NCBI GenBank assembly: GCA_025210455.1
Contig: JAOARQ010000058.1
Location: 1-39,435, forward strand
Origin: Pelagimonas sp.
GTDB lineage: Bacteria; Pseudomonadota; Alphaproteobacteria; Rhodobacterales; Rhodobacteraceae
Direction: 5' to 3'
Length of the DNA stretch: 39,435 nt
Shown: positions 23,059-31,461 of the stretch, piece by piece
How positions within the stretch are numbered: position 1 is the first letter of the stretch
Layout: each line of letters opens with the position of its first letter
Position numbers and translations under genes: made by a program
Notes under the pieces: model-generated
Seen by the model: the letters and a program-made list of their open reading frames with translations, nothing else
What the model was told of the DNA's origin: nothing
Databases searched by the model: none

Positions 23059-23652
23059 TCAGATTGGTTTGCGCGCGTTCATGGCGGCGGTGATGGTGCC
23101 ATCATCAAGATAATCCAGCTCACCCCCGATGGGGACACCCTGCGCCAGAGAGGTCAGGGTGACGCGGTGTTCCAGCTGATCTGCGATGTAATGGGCGGTG
23201 GTCTGGCCGTCGATGGTGGCGTTCAGGGCCAGAATGACTTCGCTGATGGCCTCGGCTTCGACGCGGTTGATCAGCTGTGGAATGCGCAGCTCGTCCGGGC
23301 CAACCCCATCCAGGGCCGATAGCGTACCGCCCAGCACATGATAGCGGCCTTTGAACACGCCGGAACGCTCCATCGCCCAAAGATCGGCCACATCTTCGAC
23401 CACACACAGGATGCCATTGGCGCGATTGTCATCGCTGCACAGCTCGCAGATGTCCGAGGTGCCGACATTGCCGCAGTTCAGACATTCACGCGCGGTTTCG
23501 GAGACCTGCTGCATCGAGCGCGCCAGAGGGGACAGCAGTAATCCACGTTTGCGGATCAGATGCAGAACGGCCCGGCGTGCCGAACGCGGGCCCAGCCCCG
23601 GCAGGCGGGACATGAGCTCAATCAACTGTTCGATGTCATCGGTCTGCGACAC
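23059..23652 (-). CDS. recR: Recombination mediator protein RecR
   Basis: A 197-residue RecR, which acts with RecF/RecO to load RecA on gapped DNA. Features in order: helix-hairpin-helix [21 protein letters not shown], the C4 zinc finger [16 protein letters not shown], and the Toprim domain from [29 protein letters not shown] onward, ending with the [10 protein letters not shown] Walker-B-like tail. Length equals the family norm if translation starts at GTG 23652 ([10 protein letters not shown]), though this start has no good ribosome binding site. The frame remains open to a TTG at 23733. No dnaX or DUF149 (ybaB) gene is adjacent on this side; genes to the right are ccoP and partners, separated by a terminator. 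Confidence 0.93.
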   Translation of the reverse strand: MSQTDDIEQLIELMSRLPGLGPRSARRAVLHLIRKRGLLLSPLARSMQQVSETARECLNCGNVGTSDICELCSDDNRANGILCVVEDVADLWAMERSGVFKGRYHVLGGTLSALDGVGPDELRIPQLINRVEAEAISEVILALNATIDGQTTAHYIADQLEHRVTLTSLAQGVPIGGELDYLDDGTITAAMNARKPI

Positions 23653-23750
23653 AGGAGGCGTTCCAGTTTGCTTGGAGTTGGGGCAAGGCCCGTAAAGCGC
23701 AGAGTCGCGCAAATCTAAGGTGATCGCAAGCAATTGGCGCGCGCAAAAGA

Positions 23751-23779
23751 AAAACCCCCGCGACAGCCGCGGGGGTTTT
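23751..23779 (-). terminator. Strong terminator after ccoP
   Basis: AAAACCCCCGCG (23751-23762) and CGCGGGGGTTTT (23768-23779) form a perfect 12-bp stem with an ACAGC loop. On the minus strand it is followed by TTCTTTT, so it ends the ccoNOQP transcript before recR. Confidence 0.92.
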
Positions 23780-23801
23780 CATTTTCTAGGGTCAGACGAT
23801 C

Positions 23802-24701
23802 TTATTCGGCTGCGGCTTCACCGCCACCCAGACCGTGCACATAGGTTGCAACAGCGCGGATTTCAGCTTCGGACAGACGGGTCTGCCAGGCTGGCATCAC
23901 ACCGAAACGCGCGTTGTAGACGGTTTCATAGATGTCATCATAGTCGATCTTGTTGTCTGCGCCTTTGAACAGCCACAGCGCATCTGCGAGGTTCGGAGCC
24001 CCCTGATCGCGGTCACCGGTGCCATCTTCTGCGTGGCAGGAAGAACAGTTCTCTTCATAGATCACTGCGCCTGCTTCCACAGCCGAGGCGTCCGGTGCCT
24101 CCAGACCCGACAGATCCATCACATAGTTGACGACCTGCACGATTTCACCTTCTTCCAGCAGCTCATCGCGGCCAAAGGCAGGCATTTCAGAGTAACGTGC
24201 ATCTTCGTCTTCTGTGTTGCGGATCCCGTGGGTTACGGTCAGGTGGATATCTTCCAAAGAGCCACCCCACAGCCAGTCGTTGTCCAGCAGGTTCGGATAA
24301 CCCGAAGCCCCCGCCGCACCCGAGCCGTGGCACTGCGCGCACCAGGTGCGGAAGACCGCGCCACCGGCGTTCAGAGCATAGCTGTGCAGATTGGCGTTCG
24401 CCGCGATTTCGTTCAGCTCAACCGAGGCCAGCTGTTCGTTGATCGCTTTGTTTTCCTCTTCCACACGGGCGATGTCAGCGGCGACTTCACCACGTGTCGA
24501 ATAGCCCAGCAGACCCGGGGTTGCGCCATTGATCAGCGGCCATGCCGGATAGGCGATGACATATCCAATGCCCCAGACGATGCAGAGATAGAAGGTCCAC
24601 AGCCACCAGCGAGGCAGGGGCTTGTTGTATTCCTGAATACCATCCCAGGAATGACCTGTTGTCTCATAGTCGAGATTGTCGTCTTGTTTTTTATCACTCA
24701 T
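23802..24701 (-). CDS. ccoP: cbb3-type cytochrome c oxidase subunit III, di-haem CcoP
   Basis: A 299-residue membrane-anchored di-haem cytochrome c that passes electrons to the CcoNO core of the high-affinity cbb3 oxidase. The N-terminal domain has one membrane helix (about 31-52). Two haem c sites are visible: C121-x2-C124-H125 in WCAQCHG and C219-x2-C222-H223 in CSSCHA, each with a downstream Met ligand region ([15 protein letters not shown]). ATG 24701 (MSDKKQ) fits AAGGAGG seven bases upstream; the GTG two codons earlier is too close to that site. Last gene of ccoNOQP. The ccoGHIS assembly genes, which often follow, are not present here. Confidence 0.96.
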   Translation of the reverse strand: MSDKKQDDNLDYETTGHSWDGIQEYNKPLPRWWLWTFYLCIVWGIGYVIAYPAWPLINGATPGLLGYSTRGEVAADIARVEEENKAINEQLASVELNEIAANANLHSYALNAGGAVFRTWCAQCHGSGAAGASGYPNLLDNDWLWGGSLEDIHLTVTHGIRNTEDEDARYSEMPAFGRDELLEEGEIVQVVNYVMDLSGLEAPDASAVEAGAVIYEENCSSCHAEDGTGDRDQGAPNLADALWLFKGADNKIDYDDIYETVYNARFGVMPAWQTRLSEAEIRAVATYVHGLGGGEAAAE

Positions 24702-24713
24702 GTCCACGCCTCC

Positions 24714-24908
24714 TTAATGCTCGGCGGGGTCGCCCGCGGCGGGCGCCATAGGTCTGTCGTCGTGGCGGAACGGGATGTTGGCGGTGTCTTTGTGGACCTT
24801 GTTGCTGCCCGGGCGGAAGGCCCAGACAACAATGCCCATGAAGAATGCGAACATCATCAGCAACGCCCAGCTGTCAGCAAGCTGACGGAGGAAAGTATAT
24901 GTTTCCAT
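24714..24908 (-). CDS. ccoQ: cbb3-type cytochrome c oxidase subunit IV, CcoQ
   Basis: A 64-residue single-span membrane protein, METYTFLRQLADSW then a hydrophobic helix (about 15-31, ending VVWAFRPGS) and a polar tail. The FRPGS/K segment just after the helix is typical of CcoQ, which stabilises the cbb3 complex, particularly against oxygen. ATG 24908 follows GAGGA and lies 13 bp after the ccoO stop; ccoP begins 12 bp after its own stop. The open frame extends far upstream in a different frame of ccoO, which is not real coding sequence. Confidence 0.94.
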   Translation of the reverse strand: METYTFLRQLADSWALLMMFAFFMGIVVWAFRPGSNKVHKDTANIPFRHDDRPMAPAAGDPAEH

Positions 24909-24921
24909 AGGTCTGTCCTCC

Positions 24922-25650
24922 TTAGCGGCTTGCGTCGGGCGTGAAGGTCGAGAAGTCCACCAGCGTGCCAAGCATCTGCAGGTAAGCCACCAGAGCGTCT
25001 GCTTCGGAGATGCCTGCCTGCGCGTCAAAGTTGCTGACGTTGACCTTTTCACCATAGCGTTCCAACAGACCATCATAATCGCTGTCCGGATCCGCCTGGG
25101 CGGTAAAGTCGGCCTGCGCATTTGCGATCATGTCGTCGGTGTAGGGAACGCCGACAAGACGGTTGGTCTTCATCAGGTCGCCGATGTACTTGCCGTCGAT
25201 CATTTTCTGTTCGAGGAAGCCATACTTCGGCATCACCGATTCAGGAACAACCGATTGCGGATCCCGCAGGTGGTCGATGTGCCACTCATTCGAGTAACGG
25301 CCGCCAAGACGCGCCAGGTCAGGACCTGTCCGTTTGGAACCCCACTGGAACGGGTGATCATACTGCGATTCCGCCGCAAGCGAGTAGTGGCCATAGCGTT
25401 CCACTTCGTCGCGCATCGGACGGATCATCTGCGAGTGGCAGACATAGCAGCCTTCGCGGATGTATACTTCACGACCTGCCAGTTCCAGAGGGGTGTAGGG
25501 GCGCATGCCCTCTACATCCTCAATGGTGTTTTCGAGGTAGAACAGCGGAACGATCTGAACCAGACCCCCGATGGTCACCACGAGGAAGGCAAAGATTGCC
25601 AGCAGGGTAACGTTTTTCTCGAGGATCGCGTGTTTTTCGAGAATTGCCAT
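24922..25650 (-). CDS. ccoO: cbb3-type cytochrome c oxidase subunit II, mono-haem CcoO
   Basis: A 242-residue membrane-anchored cytochrome c that relays electrons from CcoP to CcoN. It has one N-terminal membrane helix (about 13-35) and the haem c site C68-x2-C71-H72 in [14 protein letters not shown]. Further CcoO features are [25 protein letters not shown] and the methionine-containing [17 protein letters not shown] 25650 ([13 protein letters not shown]) follows AGGAGG; the longer frame to 25749 runs into ccoN coding sequence and was rejected. It lies 14 bp after ccoN. Confidence 0.96.
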   Translation of the reverse strand: MAILEKHAILEKNVTLLAIFAFLVVTIGGLVQIVPLFYLENTIEDVEGMRPYTPLELAGREVYIREGCYVCHSQMIRPMRDEVERYGHYSLAAESQYDHPFQWGSKRTGPDLARLGGRYSNEWHIDHLRDPQSVVPESVMPKYGFLEQKMIDGKYIGDLMKTNRLVGVPYTDDMIANAQADFTAQADPDSDYDGLLERYGEKVNVSNFDAQAGISEADALVAYLQMLGTLVDFSTFTPDASR

Positions 25651-25664
25651 ATGTCCGGTCCTCC

Positions 25665-27272
25665 TTATTCGGCCGGAGTGGCGTGAGCGACAGCCGCTTC
25701 GGCCTGAACAGCCGGTGCGCGACGTGCGGTCATCCACAGATTGTAGCACATGATGAGAGAGCCAGCGACGAACATCAGGCCACCCAGCGCACGCACAACG
25801 TACATCGGGAATTTCGCAGCCACAGTGTCAGCAAACGAATTCACAAGGAAACCGTTGGCGTCAACTTCGCGCCACATCAGGCCTTCCATGATGCCGGTGA
25901 CCCACATGGAGGCGGCGTAGAAGACGATGCCGATGGTGGCCAGCCAGAAGTGCCAGGATACCAGGCTCAGGCTGTACAGGCGTTCACGGTTCCACAGCTT
26001 CGGTACCAGGTAGTACAGCGCACCAAAGGTGATCATGCCGTTCCAACCCAGCGCACCAGAGTGCACGTGGCCAATGGTCCAGTCGGTGTAGTGCGACAGC
26101 GAGTTCACCGCGCGGATCGACATCATCGGGCCCTCAAAGGTCGACATGCCGTAGAAGCCAACCGAGATCACCATCATGCGGATCACAGGGTCAGTGCGCA
26201 GCTTGTCCCATGCGCCCGACAGGGTCATCAGACCGTTGATCATACCCCCCCAGGACGGCATCCACAGCACAACCGAGAACACCATGCCCAGTGTCGATGC
26301 CCAGTCAGGCAGCGCGGTATAATGCAGGTGGTGCGGACCAGCCCAGATATACAGGAAGATCAGTGCCCAGAAGTGGATGATCGACAGCTTATATGAGAAC
26401 ACCGGACGCTCGGCCTGCTTCGGGATGAAGTAGTACATCATGCCCAGGAAGCCCGCCGTCAGGAAAAAGCCCACCGCGTTGTGGCCGTACCACCACTGAA
26501 CCATGGCATCCTGCACACCCGAGAAGACCTGAACCGATTTCGAACCCCAGATCGACACCGGGATCGACAGGTTGTTGACCAGGTGCAGCATCGCGACAGT
26601 CAGAATGAACGACAGGAAGAACCAGTTGGCCACATATATGTGGGGCTCTTTGCGCTTGACGATGGTGCCGACAAACACAGCCAGATAGGCCACCCAGACG
26701 ACGGTCAACCAGATATCAACATACCATTCGGGCTCTGCGTATTCTTTCGATTGGGTGCCGCCCAGCAGATAGCCGGTGGCCGCCAGTACGATGAACAGCT
26801 GATACCCCCAGAAGACAAACCATGCTAGGTTGCCGCCCCACAGGCGTGCGGCCGAAGTTCGCTGAACCACGTAGAACGACGTTGCGATCAGCGCGTTGCC
26901 ACCAAAGGCGAAAATAACCGCCGAAGTGTGCAGCGGACGCAGGCGACCAAAGTTGGCATAGCCCTGAGCCCAGTCAAAGTTCAGTGCCGGAAATGCCAGC
27001 TGAGCTGCGATGAAGGTCCCGGCCAGAAAGCCGACCACACCCCAGAAGGCGGTTGCGATGACGCCAGCGCGGATAACGTCATCCATATATTCGTTTTGTG
27101 GAGCCGCTTTTACCGGCTCGTCAGTGCGGCGCAGGGTCCACACGAACATACCGGCCGAAACCAGCATGATCAAAATCGCGTGCACCATGTAAGCCACATC
27201 TCGTGCATAGTTTGCTGCAATGGCTGCGAAGATCGCAACAGCAGCAAGCACGATGAGCTTGAGATAGTTCAT
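25665..27272 (-). CDS. ccoN: cbb3-type cytochrome c oxidase subunit I, CcoN
   Basis: A 535-residue polytopic haem-copper oxidase subunit of the C-family, the proton-pumping, high-affinity terminal oxidase used at low oxygen. Visible metal ligands are H115 (low-spin haem b) in [15 protein letters not shown], the CuB histidines in [11 protein letters not shown] and [14 protein letters not shown], and the haem ligands in [13 protein letters not shown]. About 12-14 membrane helices are evident. It opens the ccoNOQP operon. An exact FNR box (27366-27379) lies about 94-107 bp upstream of its start, so anaerobic or microaerobic activation by FnrL, encoded 2.7 kb away, is expected. Confidence 0.97.
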   Translation of the reverse strand: MNYLKLIVLAAVAIFAAIAANYARDVAYMVHAILIMLVSAGMFVWTLRRTDEPVKAAPQNEYMDDVIRAGVIATAFWGVVGFLAGTFIAAQLAFPALNFDWAQGYANFGRLRPLHTSAVIFAFGGNALIATSFYVVQRTSAARLWGGNLAWFVFWGYQLFIVLAATGYLLGGTQSKEYAEPEWYVDIWLTVVWVAYLAVFVGTIVKRKEPHIYVANWFFLSFILTVAMLHLVNNLSIPVSIWGSKSVQVFSGVQDAMVQWWYGHNAVGFFLTAGFLGMMYYFIPKQAERPVFSYKLSIIHFWALIFLYIWAGPHHLHYTALPDWASTLGMVFSVVLWMPSWGGMINGLMTLSGAWDKLRTDPVIRMMVISVGFYGMSTFEGPMMSIRAVNSLSHYTDWTIGHVHSGALGWNGMITFGALYYLVPKLWNRERLYSLSLVSWHFWLATIGIVFYAASMWVTGIMEGLMWREVDANGFLVNSFADTVAAKFPMYVVRALGGLMFVAGSLIMCYNLWMTARRAPAVQAEAAVAHATPAE

Positions 27273-27365
27273 TGTTTTCGTCCCTTGGTCTGACCCACAC
27301 GATTCGGATTCCGCGCAGGCGGTTTTAGACTGAGTTGTTTCTGGTCGGTTCCCTATCTCGGGTCA

Positions 27366-27379
27366 TTGATCTGCATCAA
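27366..27379. promoter_or_regulatory. FNR/FnrL box, TTGAT-N4-ATCAA
   Basis: A perfect match to the FNR consensus lies between divergent ccoN and the universal stress protein gene. Its centre (27372.5) would place a class II start about 41 bp further towards ccoN, near 27331, giving a leader of about 60 nt. Confidence 0.92.
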
Positions 27380-27397
27380 TGGAAGCTTTGCCGCAGC

Positions 27398-27411
27398 TTG
27401 ACCCCTGTCAA
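27398..27411. promoter_or_regulatory. Second FNR-like box, TTGAC-CCCT-GTCAA
   Basis: This is a perfectly symmetric FNR-type site with C/G at the inner positions. Its centre is 32 bp, about three helical turns, from the first box. A class II start 41.5 bp to the right would fall near 27446, with TAGCTT as -10 at 27434-27439, just before the stress-protein ribosome binding site. Confidence 0.7.
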
Positions 27412-27465
27412 AGTGCGACGATCCGCGCCGGGTTAGCTTAAGGAAAATCGCTTCGGGAGAACGGC

Positions 27466-28305
27466 ATGGCCTATAAATCTGTAATGACGGTAAGCACAGA
27501 CGCAAAACTGCAAGAAAGCGTGCTGGATCACGCTGCTGGTTTGGCGTCTGGTTTTGACGCACATCTGGATATTCTCTGTCTTGGCGTCGATAGGACGCAG
27601 ACCGGATATTATTATGCCGGGGCCAATGCGATGGTGATTCAGGAAACCCTGTCGCGCGCGGCCAAAGATGCCGAATCTCTGGCGCAGAGTGCCACGGCCC
27701 GCATGGGCAGCTATGAGTGCCGCTGGGCCCTGGATCACGGGGTGGCGCAGCTGGCAGATATCGGGCGGCATGTGGCCAACCGCGCGCGCTTTAACGATCT
27801 GGTTGTTTTGCCGCTGCCCTATGGTAAGGGGCATGGCATTGAACTGGAACCGGTTCTGGAAGGGGCCATGTTCGAGGGACAGGTGCCTGTTATGGTGGGG
27901 CCCGATGACGTCACCCCGCCCAGCAACCCCAAAAAGATTGTCATCGGCTGGAATGAAAGCGCCGAAGCCTTGCGGGCGGTGCGGTCCGCACTGCCACTGC
28001 TGAAGCAGGCGGATTCGGTGCATGTCGTGGTGATTGATCCGCCGAAACATGGCCCGAACCGGTCGGATCCCGGTGGGGCGCTTTCGCAGTTTCTTGCGCG
28101 TCATGGGGCCAAGCCCGAGATCGACGTACTGTCCAAAACCATGCCGCGCGTTTCAGATGTGATCATGCGCCATGTTGGGGATCTGGATGCGGATCTGGTG
28201 GTGATGGGGGCCTATGGCCATTCGCGCTTCCGCGAAGCCATTCTGGGGGGCGCCACCCGGCATATGCTGGAATCTGCGCAGGTTGCAGTCTTTATGGCGC
28301 ACTGA
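27466..28305 (+). CDS. Universal stress protein (tandem UspA domains)
   Basis: A 279-residue protein of two UspA-like domains. The first (1-140) is divergent. The second begins at KKIVIGWNESAEALRAVRSALP and ends with VVMGAYGHSRFREAILGGATRHMLESAQV, which keeps the G-x2-G-x9-G ATP-binding pattern, though Gly replaces the usual Ser/Thr after it. Such a gene next to ccoNOQP is known in Rhodobacter (often called orf277). It is preceded by a CGGGAGA site and is divergent from ccoN, with two FNR-type boxes between. Expression under low oxygen is therefore likely. A terminator follows. Confidence 0.9.
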   Translation: MAYKSVMTVSTDAKLQESVLDHAAGLASGFDAHLDILCLGVDRTQTGYYYAGANAMVIQETLSRAAKDAESLAQSATARMGSYECRWALDHGVAQLADIGRHVANRARFNDLVVLPLPYGKGHGIELEPVLEGAMFEGQVPVMVGPDDVTPPSNPKKIVIGWNESAEALRAVRSALPLLKQADSVHVVVIDPPKHGPNRSDPGGALSQFLARHGAKPEIDVLSKTMPRVSDVIMRHVGDLDADLVVMGAYGHSRFREAILGGATRHMLESAQVAVFMAH

Positions 28306-28318
28306 ACAGCGCAGTCAG

Positions 28319-28341
28319 AAAAGGGGCGAAAGCCCCTTTTT
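28319..28341. terminator. Terminator between usp and the phzF-like gene
   Basis: AAAAGGGGC (28319-28327), a GAAA tetraloop and GCCCCTTTT (28332-28340) followed by T form a strong hairpin. As the genes converge and both flanks are A/T-rich, it serves both strands. Confidence 0.92.
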
Positions 28342-29300
28342 CATTTGGTGGGCGGCAGAATATGCCCGGAACTGATCGGCACCGCGCTGCCCGAAACGTG
28401 GATTGTTTCGATGGCGCCGCCCTTCACTGTGATACGCAGATCAATCTGACTTGGTCGACCCATTTCATATCCTTGTCGCAGGGCGATTTCGGTTTCCCCG
28501 TCTGACAGGACACCTGCCGCCAAAAGCTGCGCTGCAAAGATGGCCGAGGCAGAGCCGGTGGCCGGGTCTTCGGCAATGCCGTCTTTTGGGGCAAACATGC
28601 GCGCCTGAAAGGCGTTTTCACCAATTTGGGTGTAGACATAGATGGCATGTTCGCCGGTCGGATCCAGCATCTGTGACATCGCGGGTTCCTGCGGGGTGCA
28701 CTGTGACAGCGCCTCAAGATCGCGCAGGGCGGCATAGGCAAAGCCCGGCCCGCCTAGCCAAAGGCCGGTTTTATGGCCGGGCAGACCTACCTGATCTGGC
28801 TGTAATCCCAATGCCTTGGCTACACATGACGCCGCCGGGGCAGTGCCGCGCTTTGAGGCCTGGGGGATGACGGGCGCTTTGAATTCCGCCCGCACCTGAC
28901 CGCTGCTGCGCCAGACACGCACGGGCACCAGACCAGCCACTTCTTCAAGGGTGATTTCAGTATCAAAGTCGCCATCCGGCGCGGATTTCAATGCCAGATG
29001 GATGGCACAGCCGATGGTTGGATGCCCGGCAAAAGGGATTTCGGCTGTCGGGAAAAAGATACGCACCTTGGCGGTATGATCCGCATCATCCGCTGTCTGA
29101 ACAAAGATGGTTTCAGACAGGTTGAATTCACGCGCCATAGTCTGCATCTGCGCGGTGCTCAGCCCATCTGCATTTTCCACAATCGCCAGCGGATTGCCCG
29201 CATAGGGCTGATCCGTGAAAACATCACAGGTGAAACAGGGCAGGGCGGCTGGGCGGGGGGCAGCCTGCGGTTCAAGCAAAGACGCCCCCGTCTGCATCAT
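28341..29300 (-). CDS. PhzF family isomerase/epimerase-like protein
   Basis: A 319-residue PhzC/PhzF-type protein with the two-fold diaminopimelate-epimerase-like fold. The catalytic Glu lies in EFNLSETIFVQ, and the glycine-rich turns AGHPTIGCAIHLAL and EDPATGSASAIFAAQL of the two halves are intact. Except for phenazine PhzF, substrates of the family are largely unknown; no phenazine genes occur here. Its ATG at 29300 (another ATG at 29297) lies 29 bp inside the end of fnrL, and the first 18 residues look poorly conserved, so a start nearer PCFTCDVFTDQPYAGNP is possible. It follows fnrL on the minus strand and may be co-transcribed. Confidence 0.88.
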   Translation of the reverse strand: MMQTGASLLEPQAAPRPAALPCFTCDVFTDQPYAGNPLAIVENADGLSTAQMQTMAREFNLSETIFVQTADDADHTAKVRIFFPTAEIPFAGHPTIGCAIHLALKSAPDGDFDTEITLEEVAGLVPVRVWRSSGQVRAEFKAPVIPQASKRGTAPAASCVAKALGLQPDQVGLPGHKTGLWLGGPGFAYAALRDLEALSQCTPQEPAMSQMLDPTGEHAIYVYTQIGENAFQARMFAPKDGIAEDPATGSASAIFAAQLLAAGVLSDGETEIALRQGYEMGRPSQIDLRITVKGGAIETIHVSGSAVPISSGHILPPTK

Positions 29301-30018
29301 CTCCGGCTTCTTCCAGAAGACGATCCATATCCGGCACGGTCACATGGCGCTTGCCTTCCAGCAAGATCACCCCATCGCGTTTGAGCGCCGAGATCTGGCG
29401 GCTTACGGTTTCAAGGGTCAGACCCAGATAATCTGCCATGGCCTCACGTGTGAGAGGCAGATCAAACACCAGCGATCCTTCGGCATTCTGCATATGCAGC
29501 GAAGCATCCCGGCGGGCGATAATCGACAGGAGCGAGGCGATTTTTTCCCGCGCGGTTTTGCGCCCCAGTACCAGCATCCATTCACGGGCGGCGTCGAGTT
29601 CATCCAGTGTCATTTCAAGCAGGCGCTGGGCAATATGCGGGGTGGATGTCATCATCTCTTCGAAAGGGGATTTGCGAAAGCAGCACATGACCAGATCAGT
29701 CGTGGCCACCACATCATAGGCGGCAGATTCCCGGCCCGGACGGCCCACAAAATCCGATGGCAGCAGCAGGCCCACCATTTGGGTGCGCCCATCTTCCATG
29801 GTCTGCGTTAGCGTGGCGATGCCAGAAACCACAGAGCCCACAAAATCCATGCGATCCCCAGACCAGATCACGGTCTGCCCGGCTTCAAAGCGGCGGTAGT
29901 ATTTGATTTCGTCCAGACGCTCCAGTTCATCGGAATCGCAGCGTGCGCAGACGGCTTTGTGCCGAATCGGGCAATCTTCGCATTCATGCGGAATTGTCAG
30001 GGTTCTTTCCTTGAACAT
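29272..30018 (-). CDS. fnrL: Oxygen-sensing Crp/Fnr-family regulator FnrL
   Basis: A 248-residue FNR-type regulator. The N-terminal cysteines C13, C16, C24 and C27 (HECEDCPIRHKAVCARC) plus an internal Cys pair in LVMCCFRK can hold an oxygen-labile [4Fe-4S] cluster. The cyclic-nucleotide-type barrel spans about 40-150, followed by the dimer helix and the HTH LTREAMADYLGLTLETVSRQISALKRDG, in which E-T-V-S-R reads TTGAT half-sites. FnrL activates microaerobic genes; here ccoN, usp, hemN and possibly fnrL carry matching boxes. I chose ATG 30018; the frame to 30045 starts with TTG inside the FNR box. Confidence 0.95.
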   Translation of the reverse strand: MFKERTLTIPHECEDCPIRHKAVCARCDSDELERLDEIKYYRRFEAGQTVIWSGDRMDFVGSVVSGIATLTQTMEDGRTQMVGLLLPSDFVGRPGRESAAYDVVATTDLVMCCFRKSPFEEMMTSTPHIAQRLLEMTLDELDAAREWMLVLGRKTAREKIASLLSIIARRDASLHMQNAEGSLVFDLPLTREAMADYLGLTLETVSRQISALKRDGVILLEGKRHVTVPDMDRLLEEAGDDADGGVFA

Positions 30019-30031
30019 CGAATGCCTCGTG

Positions 30032-30045
30032 TTGATCTGGGTCAA
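30032..30045. promoter_or_regulatory. FNR box between fnrL and hemN, TTGAT-N4-GTCAA
   Basis: A 9 of 10 match to the FNR consensus lies 14 bp upstream of the fnrL ATG and about 36 bp upstream of the hemN ATG. For hemN the centre is 42 bp before the start codon. For fnrL it would overlap the promoter or leader, compatible with autoregulation. Confidence 0.88.
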
Positions 30046-30080
30046 AGCCGCCGAAACGGGACAGCCCTAACTCTACGCCT

Positions 30081-31436
30081 ATGGTAACCCGAACACAACT
30101 TACGCGGCTTGGTCTATTTGACGCAAAAGTCCCCCGCTACACATCTTACCCCACGTCCCCACATTTTGACGGAGACGTCGGGCCAGCACGATTCGCGGAT
30201 TGGATTCGGGCAGTTAAACCCGAATCTAACATATCGCTTTACCTGCATGTACCCTTTTGCCGCCGATTGTGCTGGTTCTGCGCCTGTCGAACACAGGGGA
30301 CAGCGACGGCCTCGCCGGTCGAAGCTTATGTAGACACGTTGATCGCCGAGTTGCAGATTCTGCGCGGCGTTTTGCCCGAGGGGGTGAAGCTGGCGCGGTT
30401 ACATTGGGGCGGCGGCACACCAACGCTGCTTTCGCCTGATATGATCCGCAAACTGGCGCGGGCTGTGTTCGATGTGGCGCCCATGGCCGACAACGGTGAA
30501 TTCTCGGTTGAGATCGACCCGATGGAGGTGGATGCCGCGCGGCTTGATGCGCTGGCCGAAGCAGGTATGAACCGGGCCTCGATCGGGGTGCAGGATTTCG
30601 ATCCGAAGATTCAGGAAACCATTGGCCGCATTCAGGGCTATGATGCTACCCGCGATGCGGTGGAAATGATCCGCGCCCGCGGCGTTGCCAGCCTGAATGC
30701 GGATATCCTTTATGGGTTGCCGCATCAGGATAAGGGGCGCATCACCGAAACCGTGCAAAAGCTGCTGAGCTTCAGCCCGGATCGGGTGGCGCTTTATGGC
30801 TATGCGCATGTGCCCTGGATGGCCAAACGGCAGCAGTTGATCCCATCGGAATCGCTGCCCACCCCGCAGGAACGGCTGGATCTGTTCGATACCGCGCGGC
30901 GGTTGTTCATGTGGGATGGCTATGCGGAAATCGGTATCGACCATTTCGCGATGAAAGACGATAGCCTGGCGATTGCCCAAAAGACCGGGCGGCTGCGGCG
31001 CAATTTTCAGGGTTATACCGACGACACCTGTGATGTGCTGATCGGGGTGGGGGCCTCTTCTATTTCGAAGTTCCCACAGGGATTTGCGCAAAATGCTTCG
31101 GGCACGTCGGCCTATACGCAGGCGGTGCGTGACGGTCAGTTTTCCACTGCGCGCGGCCATGCCTTCAAGGGCGAAGACCTGCTGCGCAGTCGCCTGATCG
31201 AAGCAGTGATGTGTGATTTCCGGATCGACGCCGCAGAAATCCTGCGTGATTTCGATATCTCGCGAGAGCGGCTTTTCGAGATGTTCACCGCCACTAATGC
31301 GGCGTTTGAAGATCTGCTGACCGTCACCGAAGAAGGCCTGATGATCCCGCAAGAGGCACGTTCGCTGACCCGCCTGATTGCACGGTCTTTTGATGCTTAT
31401 GAACTGTCAAAAGCCGGGCATAGTTCTGCGATCTGA
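30081..31436 (+). CDS. hemN: Oxygen-independent coproporphyrinogen III oxidase
   Basis: A 451-residue radical-SAM enzyme that decarboxylates coproporphyrinogen III to protoporphyrinogen IX without oxygen, needed for haem synthesis under microaerobic conditions. The Fe-S motif is C60-x3-C64-x2-C67-x-C69 in FCRRLCWFCACR, the CxxxCxxCxC form that marks true HemN. LHWGGGTPTLL, YGLPHQ and GIDHFAMKDDSLA further support it. Length is that of HemN rather than the shorter HemW. Next to fnrL, with a shared FNR box, it should be FnrL-activated. No Shine-Dalgarno is seen before ATG 30081, and the spacing to the box suggests a very short or absent leader. Confidence 0.95.
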   Translation: MVTRTQLTRLGLFDAKVPRYTSYPTSPHFDGDVGPARFADWIRAVKPESNISLYLHVPFCRRLCWFCACRTQGTATASPVEAYVDTLIAELQILRGVLPEGVKLARLHWGGGTPTLLSPDMIRKLARAVFDVAPMADNGEFSVEIDPMEVDAARLDALAEAGMNRASIGVQDFDPKIQETIGRIQGYDATRDAVEMIRARGVASLNADILYGLPHQDKGRITETVQKLLSFSPDRVALYGYAHVPWMAKRQQLIPSESLPTPQERLDLFDTARRLFMWDGYAEIGIDHFAMKDDSLAIAQKTGRLRRNFQGYTDDTCDVLIGVGASSISKFPQGFAQNASGTSAYTQAVRDGQFSTARGHAFKGEDLLRSRLIEAVMCDFRIDAAEILRDFDISRERLFEMFTATNAAFEDLLTVTEEGLMIPQEARSLTRLIARSFDAYELSKAGHSSAI

Positions 31437-31445
31437 CAGGCGGCG

Positions 31446-31461
31446 GCCGGGGTTACCCGGC
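31446..31461. terminator. Small GC hairpin between hemN and yejF
   Basis: GCCGGG-GTTA-CCCGGC is a 6-bp GC stem that overlaps the yejF stop codon. Only 16 bp separate the convergent stops. There is no T-tract, so it is at best a weak or rho-aided terminator. Confidence 0.35.

Noticed and set aside
24714-25121. A 135-residue frame covering ccoQ
   Set aside because: The upstream part lies out of frame within ccoO; the true CcoQ starts at 24908 with a ribosome binding site and has normal length.
30018-30045. Nine-residue N-terminal extension of FnrL
   Set aside because: It would start with TTG inside the FNR box and lacks a ribosome binding site.
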